From Leifsonia shinshuensis (GTDB lineage: Bacteria > Actinomycetota > Actinomycetes > Actinomycetales > Microbacteriaceae), in contig NZ_JAHHZQ010000003.1 in the NCBI RefSeq assembly GCF_022606355.1, forward strand, positions 620,001 through 684,000: 64,000 nucleotides of DNA, read 5' to 3'. A program made the position numbers and the translations under genes. Within the stretch, counting starts at the first letter, position 1. Each line of letters starts with the position of its first letter. Positions 52,210 to 60,685 of the stretch are shown piece after piece. The notes under the pieces are model-generated. The model saw only the letters and a program-made list of their open reading frames with translations, ran no database searches and was not told the origin of the DNA.

Positions 52210-53211
52210 TCAGCGGGTCCGGGTCAGCGGGCTGCAGCCGAGGATGTGCTGCCGGGTGCGGGCGGCGATGCCGAGCGGCACATCGATGTCGATGCCGGGC
52301 ATGTCCTGCTCGACGATCGCGAAGATCTCGGGGTCGATGGCCGCGACCGCCTCGATGATCGGGGCGAAGTCGGGGACACCGGCCGGCGGCTCGACCATCA
52401 CGTCGATCGCCGCATCGGCGAACGCCAGGTCGTTCTTGAGGATCTCGAAGCGCAGCTCCGGGTCGATCTGCTTGAGGTGCAGGTAGCCGATGCGCTCCGG
52501 GTGGTCGTGGATGAGCGCGACGCTGTCTCCCCCGTAGTAGGCGAAGTGACCGGTGTCGAGGCAGAGGTTCACGTAACGCGGATCGGTCTCGGCCAGCAGG
52601 CGCTCCACCTCGCGATGGGTGCCGATGTGCGAGTCGGCGTGCGAATGGAACTGCTGGCGGAGACCGTATTCCTCGATCAGCATACGACCGAGACGATCGT
52701 GTCCCTCGGCGAGCGACGCCCATTGCCCGTCGGTCAGTGTGCGCGGCTCGAGGGTCTCGCCGGTCACGTCCGATCGCCACAGGTCGGGGATGACGACGAT
52801 GTGCTCGCCGCCCACCGCACGGGTCAGGGCCGCGACCTTCTCGACCTGCTCGACCGCGCGGTCCCACTGGTCGGCGCCCTTGTGGAAGCCGGTGAAGACG
52901 GTGCCGCCGCTGATCTCGAGGTCGCGCTTCGCCAGCTCGTCGCGCAGCTGCGCAGGGTCGGTGGGAAGGTAGCCGTACGGCCCGAGTTCGATCCAGTGGT
53001 ATCCGGCGGCCTGGACCTCGTCGAGGAAGCGGTCCCACGGCGTCTGCCGCGGATCGTCGGCGAACCAGACGCCCCACGAGTCGGGTGCCGTGCCGATGCG
53101 GAGGCCAGCGGCGTGCGCGCCGGTCGCGTGGTCGGCGCCGGTCGCGTGGTCGGCGCCGGTCGCGCGGTCGGCGCCCGTCGCGCGGTCGGTGGAGGGTGCG
53201 GTGTCGGTCAT
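52210..53211 (-). CDS. Sugar phosphate isomerase/epimerase of the inositol operon (IolE/IolI-like)
   Basis: A 333-residue TIM-barrel metalloenzyme of the AP_endonuc_2 family. Recognisable parts are IGTAPDSWGVWFADDPRQTP near residue 39, YHWIELGPYGYLPTD, and the metal-binding FHSHADSH, LCLDTGHFAYYGG and YLHLKQIDPELR. In this operon it should act as the 2-keto-inositol dehydratase (IolE) or the isomerase (IolI); sequence alone does not decide. The first 30 residues are a repetitive hexapeptide expansion not needed for the fold. Confidence 0.82.
   Translation of the reverse strand: MTDTAPSTDRATGADRATGADHATGADHATGAHAAGLRIGTAPDSWGVWFADDPRQTPWDRFLDEVQAAGYHWIELGPYGYLPTDPAQLRDELAKRDLEISGGTVFTGFHKGADQWDRAVEQVEKVAALTRAVGGEHIVVIPDLWRSDVTGETLEPRTLTDGQWASLAEGHDRLGRMLIEEYGLRQQFHSHADSHIGTHREVERLLAETDPRYVNLCLDTGHFAYYGGDSVALIHDHPERIGYLHLKQIDPELRFEILKNDLAFADAAIDVMVEPPAGVPDFAPIIEAVAAIDPEIFAIVEQDMPGIDIDVPLGIAARTRQHILGCSPLTRTR
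53119..53190 (-). repeat. 18-bp in-frame tandem repeat, four units
   Basis: Four copies of an 18-bp unit with few changes, encoding the hexapeptides DRATGA or DHATGA near the N-terminus of the isomerase. Confidence 0.9.
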
Positions 53212-53259
53212 CGTCGTCCTTCGTCGTGGTTCGGCCGTCGTGATGGTTCGCCGGGTGGC

Positions 53260-55194
53260 TCAGCCGAGCAGGGGGCGCTGCCGCTGCCGCTGCTCGACGT
53301 ACTCGGTGCGGGCGGCCCGGGTGCTCTCCAGCTCGGAGACCTCCGCCACCGGCACATCCCACCAGCCCCCGCCGTCCGGCGCGTAGACGAACGGATCGGA
53401 GTCGATGTGGATGAGGGTGGAGGCGCTGCTCGCCTTGGCCGTCTTCACGGCCTCCTCGAGACGCACCGCGGCGTCCGGCCCCGGCGCCAGCTCGATCACG
53501 TCGATGCCGAAGCTGCGCGCGTTCGCTGCCAGGTCGACGGGCAGGAAGTCGCCATGCTCGAAGTTGAGCTCGGCGTCGTCGCGGAAGCGGAAGCGCGTGC
53601 CGTAGCGCTGCGAGCCGACCGTCTCGGACAGGTGGCCGATGGAGGCGTAACCGTGGTTCTGGATGAGCACGACGATGATCTTGATGCCTTCGGCGACCGC
53701 GGTGGCGAGCTCGGTGTGCAGCATCAGATACGAGCCGTCGCCGACCAGGACGATGACGTCGCGGTCGTCGTCCAGCGCTTCCAGCCCGCGCTTGACGCCC
53801 ATGCCGCCGGCGATCTCGTAGCCCATGCACGAGAAGGCATATTCGACGTGATAGCCCAGCGGGTCGCGCACGCGCCACAGCTTGTGGAGGTCGCCCGGGA
53901 GCGACCCTGCCGCCTGCACGACGACGTCGCGCGGATCGGACGCACGCTGAACGGCTCCGATCAGTTCCGGCTGGCCGATGAGGACCGGCCGGCCCGACGG
54001 CTCGCGCTCGGGCTCGGTCGGGGCCAGCGCCGCCTCTGCTACAGCGTCCCACGCCGCCTTCTCGTCGGCGATGCGCGCCGCGTAGCCGGCCTCCACCCGA
54101 TGCCCGGCCAGCGCGTGCGTCAGCGCGGTGAGCGTCTCGCGGGCGTCGGCGATCACGGGGAGCTGCGAGCCGTGCTTGTAGGCGTCGAACGATGCGACAT
54201 TGACGTTCAGGAACCGGACGCCGGGGTTCTGGAACACCGTCCGGCTGGCGGTCGTGAAGTCGCTGTAGCGGGTGCCCACGCCGATGACGAGGTCGGCCTC
54301 CCCGGTGACCCGGTTGGCCGCGGTGGTCCCGGTGGCCCCGACACCGCCGAGGTACTGCGGGTGGTCCCAGTCGAGGGAGCCGCCGCCGGCCTGCGTGGTG
54401 CCGACCGGGATGCCGGTGGCCTCCACGAATGCACGGAGAGCGTCCTCCGCGCCCGAGTAGATCACGCCCCCGCCTGCCACGATCACCGGGCGCCGCGCGG
54501 CACGGACAGCGTCGACCGCCGCGGCGAGCGCCCAGCCCTCCGGAGAGGGCCGGCGCAGGTGCCACTCGCGCGGTGCGAGGAACTCCTCCGGCACGTCGAG
54601 CGCCTCGGCCTGCACGTCTTCCGGGAGTGCCATCGTGACGGCGCCGGTCTCCGCAGGGTCGGTCAGGACGCGCATCGCGGCCAGAGCGATCGAGAACAGC
54701 TGCTCGGGGCGCTGCACCCGGTCGAAGAACCGTGAGACCGGCCGGAAGGCGTCGGTGACCTGGATGCCGAGGTCGTGCGGGTGCTCCAGCTGCTGCAGCA
54801 CCGGGTCGGCGACGCGCGTCGCGAAGGTGTCCGCCGGCAGCAGCAGGGCAGGGAGGCGGTTCGCCGTCGCCAGCGCGGCGCCCGTGATCAGATTGGCGGC
54901 TCCGGGGCCGACGGAGGCGGTGGACGCGAACGTGGCCCGGCGGCGGTGGATGCGTGCGAATCCGACGGCCTGGTGCACCATCGCCTGCTCGTTGCGGGCC
55001 TGGTGATACGGCATCAGCGCAGGGTCCTGCACGTTGGCCTGCTTCAGCGCCTGGCCGAGGCCTGCGACGTTGCCGTGGCCGAAGATGCCGAACATCCCCG
55101 GGATCGTGCGTTCGCGCACCTCCCCGTCGACGGTCCACTGGTTGGCGAGGAACTCGACGAGCGCCTGGGCAACGGTCATCCTGCGGGTCGTCAT
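53260..55194 (-). CDS. iolD: 3D-(3,5/4)-trihydroxycyclohexane-1,2-dione hydrolase
   Basis: Thiamine-diphosphate enzyme that opens the ring of the dehydrated inositol intermediate. It is 644 residues, the normal length. The catalytic glutamate region YHQARNEQAMVHQAVGFAR lies near 63-81, the ThDP/Mg motif begins with GDGSYLMLHTELATAVAEG near 483, and the matching NHGYASIG follows. The N-terminus MTVAQALVEFLANQW is typical. The ATG overlaps the iolB stop by 4 bases, so it is translationally coupled. Confidence 0.95.
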   Translation of the reverse strand: MTTRRMTVAQALVEFLANQWTVDGEVRERTIPGMFGIFGHGNVAGLGQALKQANVQDPALMPYHQARNEQAMVHQAVGFARIHRRRATFASTASVGPGAANLITGAALATANRLPALLLPADTFATRVADPVLQQLEHPHDLGIQVTDAFRPVSRFFDRVQRPEQLFSIALAAMRVLTDPAETGAVTMALPEDVQAEALDVPEEFLAPREWHLRRPSPEGWALAAAVDAVRAARRPVIVAGGGVIYSGAEDALRAFVEATGIPVGTTQAGGGSLDWDHPQYLGGVGATGTTAANRVTGEADLVIGVGTRYSDFTTASRTVFQNPGVRFLNVNVASFDAYKHGSQLPVIADARETLTALTHALAGHRVEAGYAARIADEKAAWDAVAEAALAPTEPEREPSGRPVLIGQPELIGAVQRASDPRDVVVQAAGSLPGDLHKLWRVRDPLGYHVEYAFSCMGYEIAGGMGVKRGLEALDDDRDVIVLVGDGSYLMLHTELATAVAEGIKIIVVLIQNHGYASIGHLSETVGSQRYGTRFRFRDDAELNFEHGDFLPVDLAANARSFGIDVIELAPGPDAAVRLEEAVKTAKASSASTLIHIDSDPFVYAPDGGGWWDVPVAEVSELESTRAARTEYVEQRQRQRPLLG

Positions 55195-56093
55195 CGAGCT
55201 GCTCCTCTGGTGGTCGGAACGTAGGGAAGGCGAGGGTCGGCCTCCTGGGAGGTCCAGGTGTCGCGCAGCCACGCCTGGTGCGGGTCGTCGCTGATCAGCC
55301 ACGCCCGCTCCTGGCCTGGGCCGGCCATGACGTTGAGGTAGTAGAGGTCGTATTCGGGCGCGGCGACCGCCGGCCCGTGGTAGCCGAACGGGACCAGCGC
55401 GATGTCGCCGGTGCGCACCAGCGCATTGGTCTCGATGTCGCCGGCGGCCGAGCGGTAGGTGGCGAAGCTGCCGAAGGCGTCCGCCGACGGCGGAGCGTTC
55501 GCGCCGCGCACGGGAGCCGATTCGAAGTAGTAGATCTCCTCGAGCTGCGATTCGTGGCCCGGCACGTCTTCGTCGTGCTTGTGGGCGGGATGCGACGACC
55601 AGTTGCCGCCCGGCGTGATGACCTCGCAGACGATGAGGGAGGCCGCATCGAGGGAACCGGGAGTGCCGAAGTTGTGCACCTGACGGCTGTCGCGACCCGC
55701 GCCGCGCAGTTCTACAGGTACCCGCTCTGCCGGCAGGTACACCGATGGCTTGTGCACCCGCGTGGGGGCCTCGGTCACGGCGATGCGACCGAAGCCCGTG
55801 ATCGTCAGCGCGTTGCCCGCGCCGACGTAGACGACGTCGGTCGGCCCGTCGAACACGCTCGACCGGCCGGCCAGGTGGGTCGTGGCGCCTTCGTGCTCGA
55901 CCGCGAAAGCGCCGGCGAGCGGTACGACGATCCGCTCGACGTCGCCCGCCGGCAGCTCGACAGCGTTGCCGGCGAGCTCGGCGACGCGCAGTCCGGTGTG
56001 CTGCCAGCCGTCGATGCGGTCGTCGACGACGGACTCCCACCAGCGGTCGCTGAGCGCGCCGCGCGGGAAGAACCATTCGTTGTGCTCGGCCAT
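55191..56093 (-). CDS. iolB: 5-deoxy-glucuronate isomerase
   Basis: Converts 5-deoxy-glucuronate to 2-deoxy-5-keto-gluconate. The 300-residue bicupin protein carries the metal-binding stretch WSSHPAHKHDED near residues 164-175, EEIYYFE shortly after, and a conserved late GYHGPAVAAPEYDLYYLNVM. The ATG is 12 bases after the iolA stop. The upstream open frame is shadow. Its stop overlaps the iolD start. Confidence 0.93.
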   Translation of the reverse strand: MAEHNEWFFPRGALSDRWWESVVDDRIDGWQHTGLRVAELAGNAVELPAGDVERIVVPLAGAFAVEHEGATTHLAGRSSVFDGPTDVVYVGAGNALTITGFGRIAVTEAPTRVHKPSVYLPAERVPVELRGAGRDSRQVHNFGTPGSLDAASLIVCEVITPGGNWSSHPAHKHDEDVPGHESQLEEIYYFESAPVRGANAPPSADAFGSFATYRSAAGDIETNALVRTGDIALVPFGYHGPAVAAPEYDLYYLNVMAGPGQERAWLISDDPHQAWLRDTWTSQEADPRLPYVPTTRGAAR

Positions 56094-56104
56094 CGTGGTG
56101 GTCC

Positions 56105-57655
56105 TCAGGTGTTCTGCGGGAAGCCGAGGTTGATGCCGCCGTGCGTCGCCGGGTCGAGCCAACGGCTGGTGATCGCCTTCTCGCGCGTGAAGAAGTCGAA
56201 GCCGTGCACTCCGTACGCCTTGGCGTCGCCGAACAGGGAGGCCTTCCAGCCGCCGAACGAGTGGTAGGCGACCGGGACGGGGATCGGCACGTTGATGCCG
56301 ATCATCCCGACCTGCACCTCGCTCTGGAACCGGCGGGCGGCGCCGCCGTCGTTGGTGAAGATCGCCGTGCCGTTGCCGAACTGACCGGAGTTGATCAGGT
56401 CGAGCCCCTCCTGGAACGTCTGCACGCGCACCACCGAGAGCACCGGCCCGAAGATCTCCTCGCGGTAGGCGGCGGACGTGGTCGGGATGTTGTCGATCAG
56501 CGTCGGGCCGAAGAAGAAGCCGTCCTCGTGCCCGTCGACGGTGAAGCCGCGCCCGTCGACCACGATGTCCGCGCCGTCCCGCTCGGCGATGTCGACGTAG
56601 CCGGACACCTTGTCGCGATGCACCGCGGTGATCAGGGGGCCCATGTCGGGCTCGCCCTGCGCGTCGCCGGCGCCGTTGCCGATCCGGAGCCTGCCGATGC
56701 GCTCGGTGATCTTCGCGATCAGGTCGTCGGCCACTGGCTCGACCGCGAGCACCACCGAGACGGCCATACAGCGCTCACCCGCCGCACCGTAGCCCGCGTT
56801 GACCGCCTGGTCGGCGACCAGGTCGAGGTCGGCGTCGGGCAGCACCAGCATGTGGTTCTTGGCGCCGCCGAGGGCCTGGACGCGCTTGCCGTTCTTCGAG
56901 GCGGTCTCGTAGATGTACTGGGCGATCGGCGTCGAGCCGACGAACGAGATCGACTGGACGACGGGGCTGTTCAGCAGGCCGTCGACGGCGAGCTTGTCGC
57001 CCTGCAGCACGGTGAAGACGCCGTCGGGGAGGCCGGCCTCCTTCCACAGCCGGGCGAGCCACAGCGCGGCCGACGGGTCCTTCTCCGACGGCTTCAGCAC
57101 CACCGCGTTGCCGGCGGCGATCGCGATCGGGAAGAACCACATGGGCACCATCGCCGGGAAGTTGAACGGGGAGATGATGCCCACCACGCCGAGCGGCTGC
57201 TTCAGCGAGTAGACGTCGATGCCGGTCGACGCGTTCTCGGAGTAGGCGCCCTTGATCAGGTGCGGGAAACCGGTCGCCAGCTCCACGACCTCCTGCCCGC
57301 GCAGGATCTCGCCCATCGCGTCGGAGAGCACCTTGCCGTGCTCGGCCGTGATGATCGCCGCGAGCTCACCCTTGCGGGCGTTCAGCAGCTCGCGGAACGC
57401 GAACAGCACCGACTGGCGCTTGGCGATCGAGTACTGGCCCCACACCTCGAACCCGCGCTGCGCCGATGCGATGGCCGCGTCGATCTCAGCCTGGTCGGCC
57501 AGGGCCACGTTCGCCGTCGCGACGCCGAGCGCCGGGTTGAAGACCGGCGCGGTGCGGCCGCTGCGCGACGGGTGTTCGGCACCGTCGATCCAGTGCGGGA
57601 TGGTCGGGAGGTCGTGCGCGGCCTCGGCGGAGCGGATGGTCTCGGTGCTGGTCAT
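56105..57655 (-). CDS. iolA: Methylmalonate-semialdehyde dehydrogenase (acylating)
   Basis: Converts malonate semialdehyde, the last inositol intermediate, to acetyl-CoA. It is 516 residues in the ALDH fold. The substrate and cofactor parts are SPFNFPAMVPMWFFPIAIAA near 162-181, FVGSTPIAQYIYETASKNGK and the catalytic cysteine in GAAGERCMAVSVV near 295, with the tail GVHGFDFFTREKAITSRW typical of MmsA. The ATG was chosen because MTSTETIRSAE is the usual start. It is a member of the iol operon. Confidence 0.94.
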   Translation of the reverse strand: MTSTETIRSAEAAHDLPTIPHWIDGAEHPSRSGRTAPVFNPALGVATANVALADQAEIDAAIASAQRGFEVWGQYSIAKRQSVLFAFRELLNARKGELAAIITAEHGKVLSDAMGEILRGQEVVELATGFPHLIKGAYSENASTGIDVYSLKQPLGVVGIISPFNFPAMVPMWFFPIAIAAGNAVVLKPSEKDPSAALWLARLWKEAGLPDGVFTVLQGDKLAVDGLLNSPVVQSISFVGSTPIAQYIYETASKNGKRVQALGGAKNHMLVLPDADLDLVADQAVNAGYGAAGERCMAVSVVLAVEPVADDLIAKITERIGRLRIGNGAGDAQGEPDMGPLITAVHRDKVSGYVDIAERDGADIVVDGRGFTVDGHEDGFFFGPTLIDNIPTTSAAYREEIFGPVLSVVRVQTFQEGLDLINSGQFGNGTAIFTNDGGAARRFQSEVQVGMIGINVPIPVPVAYHSFGGWKASLFGDAKAYGVHGFDFFTREKAITSRWLDPATHGGINLGFPQNT

Positions 57656-57684
57656 GAGGTTCCTTAGCGGTGCGGCGGGCCGGG

Positions 57685-58605
57685 TCAGCGGCCGTGGACG
57701 AGCGAGGCGGCGATGTCGACGGCCTGGCCGACGTCCCCGTCTTTCGGATAGAGGAGCGTACGCCCGACGACGAGGCCGTGGACGCCGGGCAGCGCGAGCG
57801 CGGACTCCCACGACGCGAACGTCTCCTCGGGCGCCGCTTCGGAGTCTCCCCCGAGCAGCAGCGTCGGCAGCGTGGTCGCCGCCATGACGCGCTCCATCTC
57901 GGGGACGACCGGCAGCTTGAGCCAGGTGTAGGCCGACGACGCGCCGAGACCCGACGCGATCGCGACCGACTGGATGACGGCGTCTGGCGTCAGGTCGTTG
58001 ACGATCGTGCCGTCGTTCCAGCGGCTCAGGAACGGCTCGAGAAGGATCGGGAGGCGTTCCCGCGCAGCGGCGGTGACGGCGGAGGCGGTCGCCTCCAGCG
58101 TGCGGGCGGTCCCGACGTCGTCGAGGTTAACGCGCAGGAGCAGCTTGGCGGCGTCGACGCCGTCGCGCACCATGGCGTCGACGTCGTAGCCGGTGTAGCG
58201 GTCGTCCATCTCGAAGACCGCGCCGCGGAGGCCGCCGCGATTCATCGAGCCGACCGCGATCTTGTCGTCGAGCACGCCCAGCAGGGCCAGGTCGTCGATG
58301 ATGTCGGGCGTGCCCAGCACGCCGTCGACGCCGGGGCGCGAGAGCGCGAGGGCGAGTCGCTGCAGGAGGTCGTAGCGGTCGGCCATCGCCATCGGGTCGC
58401 TTCCGACGCCCAGCGCACCGCGCGCCGGGTGGTCGGCGGCCACGATGAACAGCCGGCCGTCGCCCCGCACGAGCGGGCGGCGGACACGTGCGGCGAGCGC
58501 CGCCTGAACGTCGCCCGGGCTGGAGTGCCGCCGGGCGCGGAGCCGGGCGAAGGCGTCGGCGTCGATGAGCGGTGCGGAGCCGGCGATGAGGTCAGCTGCG
58601 GACAT
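57685..58605 (-). CDS. Cgl0159-family (beta/alpha)8 protein, predicted aldolase
   Basis: A 306-residue TIM-barrel protein of the Cgl0159 group, which in Corynebacterium lies in the inositol cluster. Its likely role is the aldolase that splits 2-deoxy-5-keto-gluconate-6-phosphate (replacing IolJ; inference). Conserved parts are FIVAADHPARGALGVG near residues 53-68, KLLLRVNLDD with a possible catalytic lysine, ILLEPFLS and LPTLLLGGDSE. It overlaps the iolC stop by 14 bases. Confidence 0.82.
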   Translation of the reverse strand: MSAADLIAGSAPLIDADAFARLRARRHSSPGDVQAALAARVRRPLVRGDGRLFIVAADHPARGALGVGSDPMAMADRYDLLQRLALALSRPGVDGVLGTPDIIDDLALLGVLDDKIAVGSMNRGGLRGAVFEMDDRYTGYDVDAMVRDGVDAAKLLLRVNLDDVGTARTLEATASAVTAAARERLPILLEPFLSRWNDGTIVNDLTPDAVIQSVAIASGLGASSAYTWLKLPVVPEMERVMAATTLPTLLLGGDSEAAPEETFASWESALALPGVHGLVVGRTLLYPKDGDVGQAVDIAASLVHGR

Positions 58606-59584
58606 TCTGGAGCTCCTTCAGCACGGATTCGACCTCGGCGGTCGTCGGCATGGCGGTGGAGCACTCGCGGCGCGTCGCGACGATCGCTCCCGCGATGTTG
58701 GCGAAACGGATGACCCGCTCGAGCGACCAGTCCTGCAGCAGGCCATAGCAGAGCGCGCCGCCGAAACCGTCGCCGGCGCCGAGGCCGTTGACGACCTCCA
58801 CGAAGTAGGGCGGCACCTCCACCGTCTCGTCCCTCGTCTTCGCGAGGACACCGCGCGGACCCTGCTTGACGATCGCGAGCTCGACGCCGCGCTCGAGCAG
58901 GGCGTCGGCGGCGCGCACCGGCTCGGTCTCGCCCACGGCGATCTCGCACTCCTCACGGTTTCCGACGGCCACGGTGACCCGATCGAGCGCCTTCTCGACC
59001 TCGGCCGTCGCCGCGGCGCCGCTCGGCCAGAACATCGGCCGGTAATCGAGGTCGAGGATGGTCAGCTGCTGCCGGCCCCTGGCCTCCCACGCCACGTGGT
59101 GCGCAGTGCGGCTGGGGTCGCGTGAGAGCCCGGTGACCGTCGACCAGTAGATTCGCGCGCGACTGATCGCGTCGAGGTCGAGATCGCCGGGCGTGATCGC
59201 GAGGTCGGGCGCGATCGGGTCGCGGTAGAAGTACAGCGGAAAGTCGTCGGGAGGGAAGATCTCGCAGAACGTCACCGGGGTCTTGAGCGTCTCGACAGTG
59301 CCGACGAAGCGGTCGTCGACGCCGAGGCGACGCAGCTCGCGGTGGGCGTACCGGCCGAAGGGATCATCACCGGTGGCCGTGATCACGGCCGATCGGAGGC
59401 CGTGCCGGGCTGCCGCGATCGACACGTTGGTCGCGCTGCCGCCGAGATACTTGCCGAAGGTCTCGACGTCTTCGAGGCCCACCCCGTCTTGCAGGGGGTA
59501 GAGGTCGACGCCGATCCGCCCGATGGTGATCAGGTCGAACGGCGCCCCCTGCTCGAAAGGCAGGCCCGGACTGTCGTTCGTCAT
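58592..59584 (-). CDS. iolC: 5-dehydro-2-deoxygluconokinase
   Basis: A PfkB-family kinase that phosphorylates 2-deoxy-5-keto-gluconate. It is 330 residues. The N-terminal GRIGVDLYPLQDGVGLEDVE and KYLGGSATNVSIAAARHG are typical. The C-terminal signature NGLGAGDGFGGALCYGLL near residues 265-282 contains the catalytic aspartate. It is the first gene of the iol operon. The putative regulator box lies 67 bases upstream. Confidence 0.93.
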   Translation of the reverse strand: MTNDSPGLPFEQGAPFDLITIGRIGVDLYPLQDGVGLEDVETFGKYLGGSATNVSIAAARHGLRSAVITATGDDPFGRYAHRELRRLGVDDRFVGTVETLKTPVTFCEIFPPDDFPLYFYRDPIAPDLAITPGDLDLDAISRARIYWSTVTGLSRDPSRTAHHVAWEARGRQQLTILDLDYRPMFWPSGAAATAEVEKALDRVTVAVGNREECEIAVGETEPVRAADALLERGVELAIVKQGPRGVLAKTRDETVEVPPYFVEVVNGLGAGDGFGGALCYGLLQDWSLERVIRFANIAGAIVATRRECSTAMPTTAEVESVLKELQNVRS

Positions 59585-59650
59585 CTCGTGGAACTCCTTC
59601 GTCGCGGCCGTTCTGGCTCGCTGGTCAACTCTACACCTTATGTTCTATCA

Positions 59651-59663
59651 AACTGACATCATC
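59651..59663. promoter_or_regulatory. Putative inositol-regulon box (iolC promoter)
   Basis: ACTGACATCATC on the plus strand, in an AT-rich interval ahead of iolC, matches the box ahead of the GntR/UTRA gene at 11 of 12 bases. It lies on the opposite strand to the operon, as is possible for a symmetric-acting repressor. Confidence 0.4.
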
Positions 59664-59720
59664 GGCAAGCGTCAGCACGGGGAGGTGGTGGCATGGCGGC
59701 GCACCTTCACCCCGTCGGAG

Positions 59721-60560
59721 TCAGCGCCGGGCGACCAGCCACTCGGCGAAGGTGAGCACCTGCGGGTCGAGCGCCGCGGTCGCCGCGAAGTCGGCCTGGT
59801 ACGCCGGCAGCGTGGAGAACCAGCGGAACATCGACCCGCGGTCGTCGTCGAGCGCATCCACGGGCAGTTGCTCGAAACGCGTCGGCACTCCGGTCGCCGC
59901 GCTGATCTGCGCGACGATCTGCTCGAGCGTGAGCTCGTCGCCCGCGATCTCGACGGCCGTACCCGCGGAGCCGGCGGGGTCGGTCGCGAGCGCGGCGACG
60001 ACGCGACCGACATCGACGACGGCGATGAGCTGCAGAGGCACGGTCCCCGGCATCGGCATGCGCACGACCGCCTCCTCGGCGCCCTCCGGAGGGAGCTGGT
60101 ATGCGAGGTTCTCCATGAAGAACACCGGCCGTACGAACGCGTGCGGCAGCCTTGTCGCCTCCAGCGCCTCCTCGACCCGGCGCTTGCTCTCGAAGTGCGG
60201 GATGCCGGTGTCGCGCTCCGCCCCGCCGACCGAGGAGTGCACGACGAACGGCACGTCGGCGTCACGGGCCGCCTCGACGAGGACGAGCCCGCGGCGCGTC
60301 TCGCCGCGAGGGCCGTCCTCCCCCGAGAACGTGGTCATCAGCGACAGCGCGGAGATCCCCTCGAGGGCGGCACGCGTGGCCACGGGGTCCTCCGCGTCGG
60401 CGACCACGACCTCCACGCCCCGCGCGGCGAGCGCCCTCGCCCGGTCGGAGCCGGCATCGCGGGTGAGCGCCCGCACGGCCGCACCCCGCTCGAGCAGCGC
60501 GTCGACGACAGCGCCGCCCTGCTTGCCGGTCGCGCCGACCACGGCGATCAGGTCTGACAT
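59721..60560 (-). CDS. NmrA-like NAD(P)-binding protein
   Basis: A 279-residue atypical SDR. The N-terminal nucleotide loop is VVGATGKQGGAVVDALLERG near residues 7-26, and the NmrA pattern continues with VVHSSVGGAERDTGIPHFES. The late part EIAGDELTLEQIVAQIS is typical. It may sense redox state or reduce a small molecule. A tRNA-like sequence occupies its 5' leader to within 2 bases of the ATG. It is in opposite orientation to the SDR gene at 61711. Confidence 0.8.
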   Translation of the reverse strand: MSDLIAVVGATGKQGGAVVDALLERGAAVRALTRDAGSDRARALAARGVEVVVADAEDPVATRAALEGISALSLMTTFSGEDGPRGETRRGLVLVEAARDADVPFVVHSSVGGAERDTGIPHFESKRRVEEALEATRLPHAFVRPVFFMENLAYQLPPEGAEEAVVRMPMPGTVPLQLIAVVDVGRVVAALATDPAGSAGTAVEIAGDELTLEQIVAQISAATGVPTRFEQLPVDALDDDRGSMFRWFSTLPAYQADFAATAALDPQVLTFAEWLVARR

Positions 60561-60562
60561 CG

Positions 60563-60615
60563 TGGAGGACTCTGGAAATCGAACCAGACAGGTCGCCCCG
60601 ATAGGCGAGTCCCCC
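60563..60615 (-). other. tRNA-Ser-like sequence with the middle deleted, in a gene leader
   Basis: On the minus strand GGGGACTCGCCTATCGG resembles the 5' end of tRNA-Ser. A T-arm-like CTGGTTCGATTTCCAG and then AGTCCTCCA follow, and the ends form a 7-bp acceptor-like stem with one wobble. The anticodon arm is missing. GGACTC can instead pair with an upstream GAGTCC (60618-60623). It lies 2 bases before the ATG, so it may be a decayed tRNA or a structured leader. Confidence 0.35.
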
Positions 60616-60685
60616 TCGGACTCCCTCAGCATACGCCGACGCCGTGTCTGACGGCCGATGCGGCGCGGCACGCGAGGCGCAGCGG

